From: CBDCWA01 sp046048295
Lineage (GTDB): Bacteria > Pseudomonadota > Alphaproteobacteria > Rhizobiales > Hyphomicrobiaceae
Length of the DNA stretch: 53,811 bases
Direction: 5' to 3'
Assembly (NCBI GenBank): GCA_046048295.1
Contig: JBJOGJ010000001.1
Location: 1 to 53,811 of the forward strand
The notes beneath the pieces were generated by a model that saw nothing but the letters and a program-made list of their open reading frames with translations, did no database searches and was not told the origin of the DNA. This document shows, piece after piece, positions 32,954 through 40,433 of this stretch (positions within the stretch are counted from its first letter, which is position 1; each line of letters begins with the position of its first letter). The translations under genes and the position numbers were made by a program.

Positions 32954-33988
32954 TCACTTCTTGTCCTTGATCCCCGCCATCTCCTTCGTCTTCGCGACGA
33001 TGTCGAGCGGCGTTCGCGCGAGATCCATGACCCGGTCGGAAAGCTCCTCCCCGGTAAGCGCGTTAATCTCCAGCCCCTGCTTCTTGGCCTCCGCCATGAA
33101 TTCCGGGTCCTTCATGGTTGCATCGAAAGCCCGCCTGAGCATCTGCACCCGTTCCTTCGGGACGCCCGGTGGCGCCGCAATGGGCCGGCCGAGTTCCGTC
33201 GCCGACGAGAAGAAGCTGATGATCTGGCGCTGCTCCTCGGTCTTCGTGAACTTGTAGACCGTGGGCGCATTGAAGCGCGCGATCGGCTTTTTCTCCATGC
33301 TGAAGAGCACGACAAAGGCGCCGCTTTCGAACCAGCCGGGCTTTGCCTGATCGAGACCGGAAACAGTCTGGCAGATACCCTGCACCTCGCCGCGATCGAT
33401 GGCAAGAAGCGCATTATGCGGAGCGTCATAGCCGTCGACGAGCCTCAGCTTCAGCCCGAGCGCACGGTTGAGGATGCGCGGCGTCGTGCTCGGCGAGCTG
33501 CCGGACCCAAGACCCGCCACGACCAGCTCCTTCTCGTAGAGTTCGTCGCCCTTTTGCACCGGCACGCCCTTCTTCGCAACGCACACACGGTTCGTGAGCT
33601 CGGGCGAGCCGATCCAGTTGAACTCGGTCGTGTTGAACTGTACCGCCGGATGTTTCATCAGCGCCTGCGAGGGGATGGTGCGCGAGAAAACGCCGATCGT
33701 CGTCCCATCCTTCGGCGCAATATTGAAGAGGTAGTTCGTCGCCTTGATGTGACCGGCTCCAGGCATGTTCTTCGGCAGGAACGAGGGATTGCCGGCGATG
33801 TGCTTACCCATATGACGCCCGATCAGCCGTGCCCACTGGTCGTAGGTGCCGCCAGCCGGCTGGCCGATGATGAATTCGATTCGCTTGCCCTTGTAGAAGT
33901 CCTCGCCGTTTGCGGTCAGCGGCGTTGCGAGCAGCAGGCCGGTTCCCAGCAGGGCTCCGCCCCACCGCGGAAATTTGCAGCGTGTCAT
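32954..33988 (-). CDS. Orphan Bug-family substrate-binding protein 1
   Basis: A 344-residue periplasmic receptor with a signal peptide (basic start, hydrophobic core to about residue 22, ANGEDFYKG after cleavage). The Bug signature follows: DFYKGKRIEFIIGQPAGGTYDQWARLIGRH, NMPGAGHIKATNYLFNIAPKDGTTIG and, late in the protein, PPGVPKERVQMLRRAFDATMKDPEF. Bug receptors bind carboxylates or small polar metabolites for TctAB permeases. No permease gene is adjacent. It lies 21 bases downstream of a VOC protein gene on the same strand and has a GGGAGGAGA site. The longest conserved block resembles that of the next receptor upstream (34589-35863), so the two may have arisen by duplication. Confidence 0.85.
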   Translation of the reverse strand: MTRCKFPRWGGALLGTGLLLATPLTANGEDFYKGKRIEFIIGQPAGGTYDQWARLIGRHMGKHIAGNPSFLPKNMPGAGHIKATNYLFNIAPKDGTTIGVFSRTIPSQALMKHPAVQFNTTEFNWIGSPELTNRVCVAKKGVPVQKGDELYEKELVVAGLGSGSSPSTTPRILNRALGLKLRLVDGYDAPHNALLAIDRGEVQGICQTVSGLDQAKPGWFESGAFVVLFSMEKKPIARFNAPTVYKFTKTEEQRQIISFFSSATELGRPIAAPPGVPKERVQMLRRAFDATMKDPEFMAEAKKQGLEINALTGEELSDRVMDLARTPLDIVAKTKEMAGIKDKK

Positions 33989-34009
33989 GTGGATCTCCTC
34001 CCTGCTCTG

Positions 34010-34420
34010 CTAGTCGGCCTTCGCCATCAGCCGCTGGCGGCGCTCGACGTTGACACGCTCGAAGCCATTGACGGAGAGGTCGATGTTGACACCGTCCGGA
34101 TCGGTCATGCGGACCTCCGCATAGGTGCGGTCGGCCGGACGCTGTGCCGGCGGCGCCAGGTTCCAGTCAGCGAGCTTCGCCTCGATGGCTTCCTGGTCGT
34201 CGATCTGGAACCCGATATGGTTGAGGCCGTTGGGCTTGCCTTCGGCCTTGTTCTTGAGGATCGCGAGGTTGATCGTCCCGTCGGTCAGGAACACGCCGCC
34301 CGAGGCGTTGCGCCCGACTTCCTCCATCCCGAACACGTCGCAGTAGAAGCGGCCGAGCCGGTCGGGATCGACGGTCACGATGGCGATATGGCGGAGCTTG
34401 GGTCTCTTGTCGTCTGTCAT
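34010..34420 (-). CDS. VOC (glyoxalase/dioxygenase-fold) family protein
   Basis: A 136-residue vicinal-oxygen-chelate protein with the two-half layout: KLRHIAIVTVDPDRLGRFYCDVFGM in the first half and GLNHIGFQIDDQEAIEAKL in the second, ending VRMTDPDGVNIDLSVNGFERV. Candidate metal ligands are the two His residues in LRHIAI and LNHIGF and an acidic residue near DPDGVNIDLS. The family includes glyoxalases, extradiol dioxygenases and epimerases, so the reaction is open. An AGGAGGA site precedes the ATG. It is probably co-transcribed with the Bug receptor 21 bases downstream. Confidence 0.8.
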   Translation of the reverse strand: MTDDKRPKLRHIAIVTVDPDRLGRFYCDVFGMEEVGRNASGGVFLTDGTINLAILKNKAEGKPNGLNHIGFQIDDQEAIEAKLADWNLAPPAQRPADRTYAEVRMTDPDGVNIDLSVNGFERVNVERRQRLMAKAD

Positions 34421-34541
34421 CTGTTTCCTCCTGTTATCCGGACCTGCAATTCAGGGCATGCCGACATTGTGCGGCGACGATACCCCGAATTGCGACAGCC
34501 GGCGAGGACCATCGATGCCAGTGCACAAATGCCGGGCGAGA

Positions 34542-34570
34542 CAGCCGGCCGCCAAAGTCGGGGCCGGCTG
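34542..34570 (-). terminator. Hairpin after the extended Bug receptor gene, containing repeat copy 2
   Basis: CAGCCGGCC (34542-34550) pairs perfectly with GGCCGGCTG (34562-34570) around an 11-base loop. It lies in the 168-base gap after the receptor at 34589-35863, on the path to the VOC gene. The 16-base repeat CCGCCAAAGTCGGGGC (34549-34564) overlaps it. No T-run follows on the minus strand, so it is more likely an attenuator or processing hairpin. Confidence 0.45.
34549..34564. repeat. 16-base intergenic repeat, copy 2
   Basis: Second exact copy of CCGCCAAAGTCGGGGC (the first is at 21839-21854). Both are followed three bases later by CTGCA. Confidence 0.4.
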
Positions 34571-34588
34571 CAAAGCCTTCCGCATCCG

Positions 34589-35863
34589 CTACTTGCAGCG
34601 CGCCTGCGCAACTTCCGCGTTGACGCCGAGATAGCTGAAGGTGCAGGTCATGCCAACCTTGAGAACGTCGGTCTTGGCCTTCTCCCCGCCAATGGTAACC
34701 TTGGTTCGCTTGGCGTGAACCTTCAGCCCAAGCTCCTTGCCGGCTGCATCCTTTATGGTGAGGTTACGCTTCTCGATCGCACTGATGCTGCCCTCTGCCG
34801 TCTTCAACTCGACGTCCGACACGTCCTTCTGTTCCAGAAGTTGCCGCATCCGGTTGACCGCTGCGGGCGGCGCATTGATCACGGTTGCCACCAGATCCTG
34901 CAGTTCCTGACCCGTCATCGGATTGAGATCCATCTTCTGCTTCGACGCATGAGCGAGGAACTCCTTGTCCTTCATCGTGGCATCGAATGCCGCGCGAAGG
35001 GCTGCCACCCGGTCCGCTGGCACGTCGGGGGGCGCGACGATCGGACGGCCGATGGTGACGCCGGCCGTAACCAGCGCCAGCGCCTTGCGGTCGTCTTCCG
35101 ACGTCGCAAACGCAGTAATCAGCGGAACATCCCGGCCCATGAACTTGGATATTTCCGGATCGTTCTTCGCTCCCCATTGAACGAGAACCTCGATCTTCTT
35201 CTCCTGGAGCAGATCCCCCTGCGTGGACTTCGTCGAAGACCAGCTATTGGAACCGCGGCAGTTCACTTCGCCGCGTTCGATCGCAAGGTTGATGACCGAG
35301 CCACCCGGATAACCGCGGATGATCTTGAATTTCTTGCCTGTCGTCAGGTTGTTGATGATCTGTGGGAACGTCACCGAGGGACTGGTGGCACCGGTCGCGC
35401 CGCAAACTACGCCGCCCTTCTCCAGCGCATCGGCCATCGTCTTGATGCCGCTCGCCGCCCAGACGTAGGTTATGTTATTGTCGGCAATCGAGTTACCGAT
35501 CCAGTTGAACCGGATGGCGTCATACTTGACGCCCGCCTCTCCCATCGTCTGGTCGAGCGGAACTGCCTGACTCAAGGTACCGATGATGGAGCCATCCTTG
35601 GGCGCCACGTTGTAGAGGTAATTCGCTGCCCGTCGGCTCCCTGCCCCGGTCATGTTCTGCGGCACGATGTTGGGGTTGCCCGGAACGTGCTTTTCCATGA
35701 ACCGGCCGACCGCGCGAGCGTAGACGTCGTAGCCGCCCCCTGCGCTGAAGCCGATGATCATCTTCATCGACTTGCCCTTGTAGAATTCCTCGACCGATTG
35801 CGCACTGGCCCCGCCCGCCACGAGACAGGCGGCACAAGCTATTGCAATACCATATTTTTTCAC
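34589..35863 (-). CDS. Orphan Bug-family substrate-binding protein 2 with C-terminal beta-rich extension
   Basis: A 424-residue periplasmic protein, about 80 residues longer than usual Bug receptors. A signal peptide (MKKYGIAIACAACLVAGGASA) leads to EEFYKGKSMKMIIGFSAGGGYDVYARAVGRFM, NMTGAGSRRAANYLYNVAPKDGSIIG and PPDVPADRVAALRAAFDATMKDKEF, so the receptor part is complete to about residue 345. The extra C-terminal part (AEGSISAIEKRNLTIKDAAG, then KVTIGGEKAKTDVLKVGMTC) resembles a DUF5666/OB-like small beta domain. It starts with GTG at 35863, behind a GGGAGAAG site. A hairpin lies 23-47 bases upstream of the start. No permease gene is adjacent. Confidence 0.8.
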   Translation of the reverse strand: MKKYGIAIACAACLVAGGASAQSVEEFYKGKSMKMIIGFSAGGGYDVYARAVGRFMEKHVPGNPNIVPQNMTGAGSRRAANYLYNVAPKDGSIIGTLSQAVPLDQTMGEAGVKYDAIRFNWIGNSIADNNITYVWAASGIKTMADALEKGGVVCGATGATSPSVTFPQIINNLTTGKKFKIIRGYPGGSVINLAIERGEVNCRGSNSWSSTKSTQGDLLQEKKIEVLVQWGAKNDPEISKFMGRDVPLITAFATSEDDRKALALVTAGVTIGRPIVAPPDVPADRVAALRAAFDATMKDKEFLAHASKQKMDLNPMTGQELQDLVATVINAPPAAVNRMRQLLEQKDVSDVELKTAEGSISAIEKRNLTIKDAAGKELGLKVHAKRTKVTIGGEKAKTDVLKVGMTCTFSYLGVNAEVAQARCK

Positions 35864-35885
35864 GGCACTTCTCCCTTTTTTCTCC

Positions 35886-35910
35886 GGTGGTCGCCGGCCG
35901 GCCGACCACC
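35886..35910 (-). promoter_or_regulatory. Near-palindromic leader hairpin upstream of Bug receptor 2
   Basis: GGTGGTCG (35886-35893) and CGACCACC (35903-35910) are perfect inverted repeats around CCGGCCGGC, making a 25-base near-palindrome 23 bases before the start codon. It could be an operator or a leader structure. It sits in the divergent region shared with the VOC gene at 36070. Confidence 0.4.
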
Positions 35911-35959
35911 CCTGACGGCAGCGCGCCGAGGATAGTTCATCAAGGGTCTGTCAACCAGC

Positions 35960-35988
35960 TTTCGATGGCCAAGAGTGCACGCTATAAT
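35960..35988 (+). promoter_or_regulatory. Promoter candidate for the 202-residue VOC gene
   Basis: A perfect TATAAT at 35983-35988 lies about 80 bases before the VOC start. The -35 region at the 17-base distance is weak (TTTCGA, 35960-35965). On the opposite strand a TTGACA occurs at 35955-35950, but its -10 spacing is poor. Confidence 0.3.
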
Positions 35989-36069
35989 CAATAGTACCAT
36001 AGGGTTTCAGGCGGCTCGTATCCAGCACGTGCGGCACCGGGAAAAGCCGGCAAACAGGGAGATTGCAAA

Positions 36070-36678
36070 ATGGACGGACAATCCGACAAGCTTTCGAGCA
36101 AGGACTATCACGATGCGCGCCAGAACAAGCGCGACGAGGCCGAAGCTGCGACGCTTCAGGGCCACCCGGCGGAGTACAAGGGCAAGTCTCCCATCAAGAT
36201 CAACAAGCTCGGCCACTTTGTCTACGAGGTGACGGACGTCGAGCGTACTGCCAAGTTCTGGCGGGAAGTGATGAATTTCCAGGAGACCGATCGCAACGAG
36301 ATCGGCATGGTTTTCTTGCGCTGCGGCGCTGACCATCACGCAATCGGCTTGAAGCCGAGCCAATCGCCCCGCCGTCCGAAGAAGGGTGAATTCCTCCGCA
36401 TGGAGCATCTGGCATTCGAGGTTGATAGCCCTGAGGAGCTTCTCGCTGCCCGCGATTGGTTGAAGGAGAACGGTTTCCCAATCGCGTTCGAGGGACGCAA
36501 GGGTGCCGGTGGTAACATGTCGCTGCACTTCAACGATCCCGACGGCTACGAGTTCGAAATCTACTGCGACATGGACCAGATCGACCGTCACGGCCTGCTG
36601 CGGCCTGAAGCACAGTTCCGCCGCGCCAACTCGCTCGAGGAAGCCATCTCCCATCCGCTGCCGCCGAAGAAGTGGTGA
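36070..36678 (+). CDS. VOC family protein (extradiol-dioxygenase/glyoxalase-like)
   Basis: A 202-residue VOC-fold protein. After a polar 40-residue lead (SSKDYHDARQNKRDEAEAATL), KINKLGHFVYEVTDVERTAKFWREVMNF forms the first half. LRMEHLAFEVDSPEELLAARDWL and HFNDPDGYEFEIYCDMDQID form the second. Likely metal ligands are His in KLGHFVYE, His in MEHLAFEV and Glu in YEFEIYC, the HHE pattern of metal-binding VOC enzymes. The reaction could be ring-cleavage, lactoylglutathione-type or other. GGGAG lies upstream of the ATG. It is monocistronic: a strong terminator follows 57 bases after the stop. Confidence 0.85.
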   Translation: MDGQSDKLSSKDYHDARQNKRDEAEAATLQGHPAEYKGKSPIKINKLGHFVYEVTDVERTAKFWREVMNFQETDRNEIGMVFLRCGADHHAIGLKPSQSPRRPKKGEFLRMEHLAFEVDSPEELLAARDWLKENGFPIAFEGRKGAGGNMSLHFNDPDGYEFEIYCDMDQIDRHGLLRPEAQFRRANSLEEAISHPLPPKKW

Positions 36679-36735
36679 GCAGGCCGCGCGCCGCAGTACC
36701 CTTGCCAGGGCACGGCCAACTGCTAGAGTCGTTTT

Positions 36736-36767
36736 GACGGGGGATGTTGCATCCCCCGTCTATTTTT
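36736..36767 (+). terminator. Strong Rho-independent terminator
   Basis: A perfect 11-base stem, GACGGGGGATG (36736-36746), TTG loop, CATCCCCCGTC (36750-36760), directly followed by TATTTTT. It ends the VOC transcript before the next plus-strand hydrolase gene. Confidence 0.9.
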
Positions 36768-36811
36768 GGAGTCGGCCAACCAGAACAGGAACGCACCCGG
36801 GGGAAACAACC

Positions 36812-37642
36812 ATGCCCATCCAATCGCTGCCGACCGGCGTCGACATGCACTACAATGTATACGGAGAAGGTGAGCCGCTGGTAATGGTTCCGAGCACCGC
36901 GTTGGCAGGCAGCATCTGGGAGCCGTACCAGGTACCGGAGCTTTCCCGCCACATGAAGGTCATCACCTTCGACCCGCGCGGCACCGGCCGAACAACTGCG
37001 CCCGACGGCGTATGGACGATCGAGCAGCTCGCCGCCGACGTTGCTGCACTTCTCGACCACCTCGGCATCGAGAAGGCGCACCTGATCGGCCATTCCATGG
37101 GCGGACGCGTCGCCCTTGCCTTCGCTCTCGCCTACCCGAGACGCGCAAAGAGCCTCATCATGGCCGCCTCCGGCTCGGGCATCGCAGCGCGCCCCGGTGA
37201 GGAATGCGTCGCTGGCGTCTCGTTACGGATGATCGACAATCTCGTAACGCTCGGCTTCGAGGAATACATCCGCCGCGAATTCCTCGAGCGGACCACGTAC
37301 TTCACCAGCGAGTTCCACAATTCCCATCCCGACCGCGTCCGCGAGATCTACGATCTCGCCTGGAAGCACCATGCAAAATGGAAGCCGTTCCTGCGCATCG
37401 TGTGGGCGCGCCAGAACTGGGAGGCGACGCATCGCCTGCATGAAGTGAAGGCGCCGGTACTGGTGGTGGTCGGCGGCGAGGATGAAGGCGGCTCGAATCA
37501 CTACCGCCAGGCTGAAATTCTGCTCGAGCGCCTGCCGGACGGCGAACAGCTGATATTGCCGGGCCAGTCGCACGGGTTCTTCTGGCAAGCCCCGGACGAA
37601 ACCAATCGCTGGATTGCCGAATGGGTCAGGCGCCATGCTTGA
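36812..37642 (+). CDS. alpha/beta hydrolase
   Basis: A 276-residue alpha/beta hydrolase with LVMVPSTALAGSIWEP oxyanion region, FDPRGTGRTTAP, the GHSMGGRVA nucleophile elbow (Ser95), a likely acid in VVVGGEDEGG and the catalytic His in LPGQSHGFFW. This pattern is close to 3-oxoadipate enol-lactonase and C-C bond hydrolases of meta-cleavage routes, but neither can be chosen from sequence. The start at 36812 has a GGGGGAAA site. An upstream open frame is only the shadow of the VOC gene. It is followed 94 bases later by a Bug receptor gene on the same strand. Confidence 0.8.
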   Translation: MPIQSLPTGVDMHYNVYGEGEPLVMVPSTALAGSIWEPYQVPELSRHMKVITFDPRGTGRTTAPDGVWTIEQLAADVAALLDHLGIEKAHLIGHSMGGRVALAFALAYPRRAKSLIMAASGSGIAARPGEECVAGVSLRMIDNLVTLGFEEYIRREFLERTTYFTSEFHNSHPDRVREIYDLAWKHHAKWKPFLRIVWARQNWEATHRLHEVKAPVLVVVGGEDEGGSNHYRQAEILLERLPDGEQLILPGQSHGFFWQAPDETNRWIAEWVRRHA

Positions 37643-37736
37643 ACATGCGGGGTATAGCGGTAGAGGTCAACGAGGGGTACACAATACCAGCTGATGCGCT
37701 AAGCTGCCCACCAACAACGAATCTGGGAGACGCTCG

Positions 37737-38840
37737 ATGACAAACCGCATCTTGAAGCCGGCGCTCGCCTGCACATTCGCTGCTGCGATCGCCGCCGCAC
37801 CAGCGACGGCGGAAGACTTCTACAAGGGCAAACGCCTGACCGTCATGATCAACTACCCGGCCGGCGGCCCGGCCGACATCGACGGACGCATATTCGCCAA
37901 GCACATCGGCAAGCACATCGCCGGTACTCCGACCGTCATCGTCCAGAACATGGGCGGCGCCGGCGGCACCATAGGCACCAAGTACATCGCCGAGAAGGGA
38001 CCGAAGGACGGCTCACTGCTCGGCATTCTGACGGGTGCGGCCTGGCGCTATGTGAATTTCCCCGAGAAGTTCAAGGTGGACTTCAAGTCATACGAATTCG
38101 TCGCCTACCAGCCAGGCACGTCGGTGTACTTCATGCGCACCGAGACGAAGCCAGGCATCAAGCAACCCGCTGACCTGATGAAGGCAGACGGCCTCGTTGC
38201 AGGTGGTCTCGGCGCGGAGAACGCCAAGGACATCCTGATCCGCCTGACACTCGACATGCTGGGCGTCAAGTACAGCTACGTTACAGGCTTCCGTGGCAGC
38301 GCCGGCGCACGCCTGGCGCTCGAGCGCGGCGAGATCGACTTCTATGCGGAATCGCCGCCGAGCTATCGCAGCGTCGTCGAGCCGAACCTGGTCAAGACCG
38401 GCAAGGCGCTTGGTCTCTTCTACGATCCGCGCTTTGTCGACGGCAAGTTCCGCGTACCCAATCAGGTCAAGGGCATGACGCTGCCGCCGTTCCACGAGTT
38501 CTACAAGCAGCTCAAGGGCGGCCAGATGCCCTCCGGCCAGCTCTGGGACATCTACCAGCGCATCCTCGCCGTGAACGGCATGCTGCAGCGCATGGTGGTG
38601 TTCGCCCCCGGTGTCGGCAGGGCACCGATCGACGCCATGCAGGCCGCGATCGTCAAGCTGAACACGGATCCGGAATTTGCCAAGGACGCCGAGGCGAAGG
38701 TCGGCTTCGTACCCGACTACGAAACCGGCCCGAACACCAACAAGGAAGTCCGCGAGGCACTGACGGTGCCCGCCGGGGTCACGGCATTCATCAAGGACTA
38801 CGTGGTGAAGGGCCATTCATTGAAGGCTGGCGGCAAATAG
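37737..38840 (+). CDS. Orphan Bug-family substrate-binding protein 3
   Basis: A 367-residue periplasmic receptor. A signal peptide (hydrophobic core to about residue 24, ATAEDFYKG) leads to GKRLTVMINYPAGGPADIDGRIFAKHI and NMGGAGGTIGTKYIAEKGPKDGSLLG, with FRGSAGARLALERGEIDFYAESPPS in the second lobe. Bug receptors feed TctAB-type permeases, and none is adjacent. The first-loop sequence (PAGGPADIDGR) differs from the two other orphan receptors (GGTYDQWAR and GGGYDVYAR), which points to a different ligand. A GGGAGACG site precedes the ATG. It is followed by a cupin gene 82 bases later. Confidence 0.85.
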   Translation: MTNRILKPALACTFAAAIAAAPATAEDFYKGKRLTVMINYPAGGPADIDGRIFAKHIGKHIAGTPTVIVQNMGGAGGTIGTKYIAEKGPKDGSLLGILTGAAWRYVNFPEKFKVDFKSYEFVAYQPGTSVYFMRTETKPGIKQPADLMKADGLVAGGLGAENAKDILIRLTLDMLGVKYSYVTGFRGSAGARLALERGEIDFYAESPPSYRSVVEPNLVKTGKALGLFYDPRFVDGKFRVPNQVKGMTLPPFHEFYKQLKGGQMPSGQLWDIYQRILAVNGMLQRMVVFAPGVGRAPIDAMQAAIVKLNTDPEFAKDAEAKVGFVPDYETGPNTNKEVREALTVPAGVTAFIKDYVVKGHSLKAGGK

Positions 38841-38922
38841 CAGCGATTGACTGCGCTTCCGACAAGGATCACTCTAGCGCGTCAGAATAACAACCAGGGC
38901 AGCGCCCCTCCCGGAGGAAACC

Positions 38923-39390
38923 ATGGCAACCGAAACGAAGCCGACCGAGCAGGACCATCAGGCCGCTGAGGCGAAGATCGTCAAGTTCAGCTACAAGAAG
39001 CCGGAAAAGTACGACCGCAAGAAGATTTCCGTGAACCTGGGCCGCACCGACGCTGTGCGCGCCATGGTGCAGGTTATCAAGGAAGGCGGCGAGAACAACC
39101 TCCACTACCACTCCAAGGTGGATGGAATGTTCACCGTGCTTGCCGGCCGGGTCCGCTTCTACGGGCCGGAGGACAAGCCGATCGGGGACTTCGGCCGCCT
39201 CGAGGGCGTGATCATCCCGAAGAACGCCCGCTACTGGTTCGAGAACATCGGCGACTGTGAGGCCGAAGTCATGCTGGTTCAGGGCTTCCACGAGACCGGC
39301 GCGCCCATGTCCGGCCGAACCGATAGCTCGCCACAGAAGCTGGAGAACGCCGGCATGCACTCCAACGAGTTCAACGCCGTCGTGAAATAG
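38923..39390 (+). CDS. Cupin-domain protein
   Basis: A 155-residue single-domain cupin. Motif 1 is present as GGENNLHYHSKVDGMFTVLAGRV, keeping the HxH pair but with no Glu at the usual third-ligand place (Asp is nearest). Motif 2 (PKNARYWFENIGD) keeps Pro and Asn but has Tyr/Trp where a metal-binding His is usual. The metal site may therefore be incomplete. Cupins in catabolic clusters act as dioxygenases, isomerases or small-molecule binders. A CGGAGGAA site precedes the ATG. It is 82 bases after the Bug receptor 3 gene on the same strand and converges on the LLM gene 12 bases further on. Confidence 0.8.
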   Translation: MATETKPTEQDHQAAEAKIVKFSYKKPEKYDRKKISVNLGRTDAVRAMVQVIKEGGENNLHYHSKVDGMFTVLAGRVRFYGPEDKPIGDFGRLEGVIIPKNARYWFENIGDCEAEVMLVQGFHETGAPMSGRTDSSPQKLENAGMHSNEFNAVVK

Positions 39391-39402
39391 ACGGCCGCCA
39401 CT

Positions 39403-40416
39403 TCAACGCCCGAGCTTCGGCATCACCTCGTCCGCGAACCGGTCGAGGCCGTCGAGCATCGGGTGGAAGTGCAGCATGACCGTGCCGACCCCGATGTCCT
39501 CGTAGCGCTTGAGGCGGTCGGCAACGGTCTCTGCGGTGCCAAGCAGCCCGGCGCCGAGCGCCTTGGCCGCCGTCGCGTTTACGCGGCTGGTCTTCCCGTG
39601 CGCCTCGAGTTCGTGCGCTTGCGCGAGCGCATCCTCCATCGTCTTGCCGATGATGACGTGGCCGCTGATACCGAAACCAAGCGTTCGCCCGAGTGCGCCG
39701 GCGCGCGCCCTGAGGTCGCTGATGTCGTTGCATATGGTGGCGACGTTGTCTTCGTAGGCTCGATAATCGTTCTGATATGATGCGAACCAATGGTCGCAAT
39801 ATTTTGCGATCACGTCCTTGCCGGCATCGGTGCGGCTCGCCGTGTAGATCGGCGGATTCGGCACCTGCAGGGGCCGCAAAGGCACCTTCGTTGGCGGGCA
39901 CCGGTAGAAGCGGCCGGAGAACTCGAACTCCTCCTGGCTCCAGATACCCTTCAGAACCTGCACATATTCGTCCATGCGCTGATAGCGGCTGTCCGGATCG
40001 TTGACCCATTCCTGGTTGCCGAAGAACTCGAATTCTGCCTGGTTCCAGCCGTTGACCACGTTGACCGAGAAGCGTCCGCCGCTGATCCGGTCGAGGGTCG
40101 CGCCCATCTTGGCCGCGATCTGCGGATGGATGATGCCGGGGTGAACGGCCACCATGATCTCCATCCTCGTCGTCTGTGCAGCGAGCGCCGTCGAGAGCAC
40201 CCACGTGTCCAGATCGGCCCCCAGCCAGCGACAGGCAACAAGCGAAATGTCGAAGCCCAGCGCCTCTCCCTTGCGGAGCACGTCGAGTGCGAACTGGAAG
40301 GAGGGATCGCTATCCCCCAACCGTTGGCCCTGGTGCGTTGCCTCGTCGATGCCGGCCAGCATTCGTGGCTCCGGCCGGATCGTGTGAGGCAGAGGCGTCC
40401 AGACTCCGAGGCGCAT
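39403..40416 (-). CDS. LLM-class (bacterial luciferase-like) flavin monooxygenase
   Basis: A 337-residue TIM-barrel flavoprotein of the luciferase-like family, close in pattern to the SsuD/SfnG/RutA group: GFDISLVACRW, AAQTTRMEIMVAVHPGIIHP, RISGGRFSVNVVNGW, RYQRMDEYVQVLKGIW and PPIYTASRTDAGKDV. These enzymes use FMNH2 from a separate reductase and O2 to oxidise sulfones, sulfonates, pyrimidines or ketones. No flavin reductase gene is seen here. The start at 40416 has a strong GGAGGGGGACC site, 17 bases after the stop of the upstream ThDP enzyme gene, so the two form an operon. Confidence 0.85.
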   Translation of the reverse strand: MRLGVWTPLPHTIRPEPRMLAGIDEATHQGQRLGDSDPSFQFALDVLRKGEALGFDISLVACRWLGADLDTWVLSTALAAQTTRMEIMVAVHPGIIHPQIAAKMGATLDRISGGRFSVNVVNGWNQAEFEFFGNQEWVNDPDSRYQRMDEYVQVLKGIWSQEEFEFSGRFYRCPPTKVPLRPLQVPNPPIYTASRTDAGKDVIAKYCDHWFASYQNDYRAYEDNVATICNDISDLRARAGALGRTLGFGISGHVIIGKTMEDALAQAHELEAHGKTSRVNATAAKALGAGLLGTAETVADRLKRYEDIGVGTVMLHFHPMLDGLDRFADEVMPKLGR

Positions 40417-40433
40417 GACTTGGTCCCCCTCCG

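Noticed and set aside
33416..35935. An 839-codon plus-strand open frame across two Bug receptor genes and a VOC gene
   Set aside because: It lies opposite three genes with signal peptides, family motifs and ribosome-binding sites. The frame is rich in Arg, Leu and Asp without motifs.
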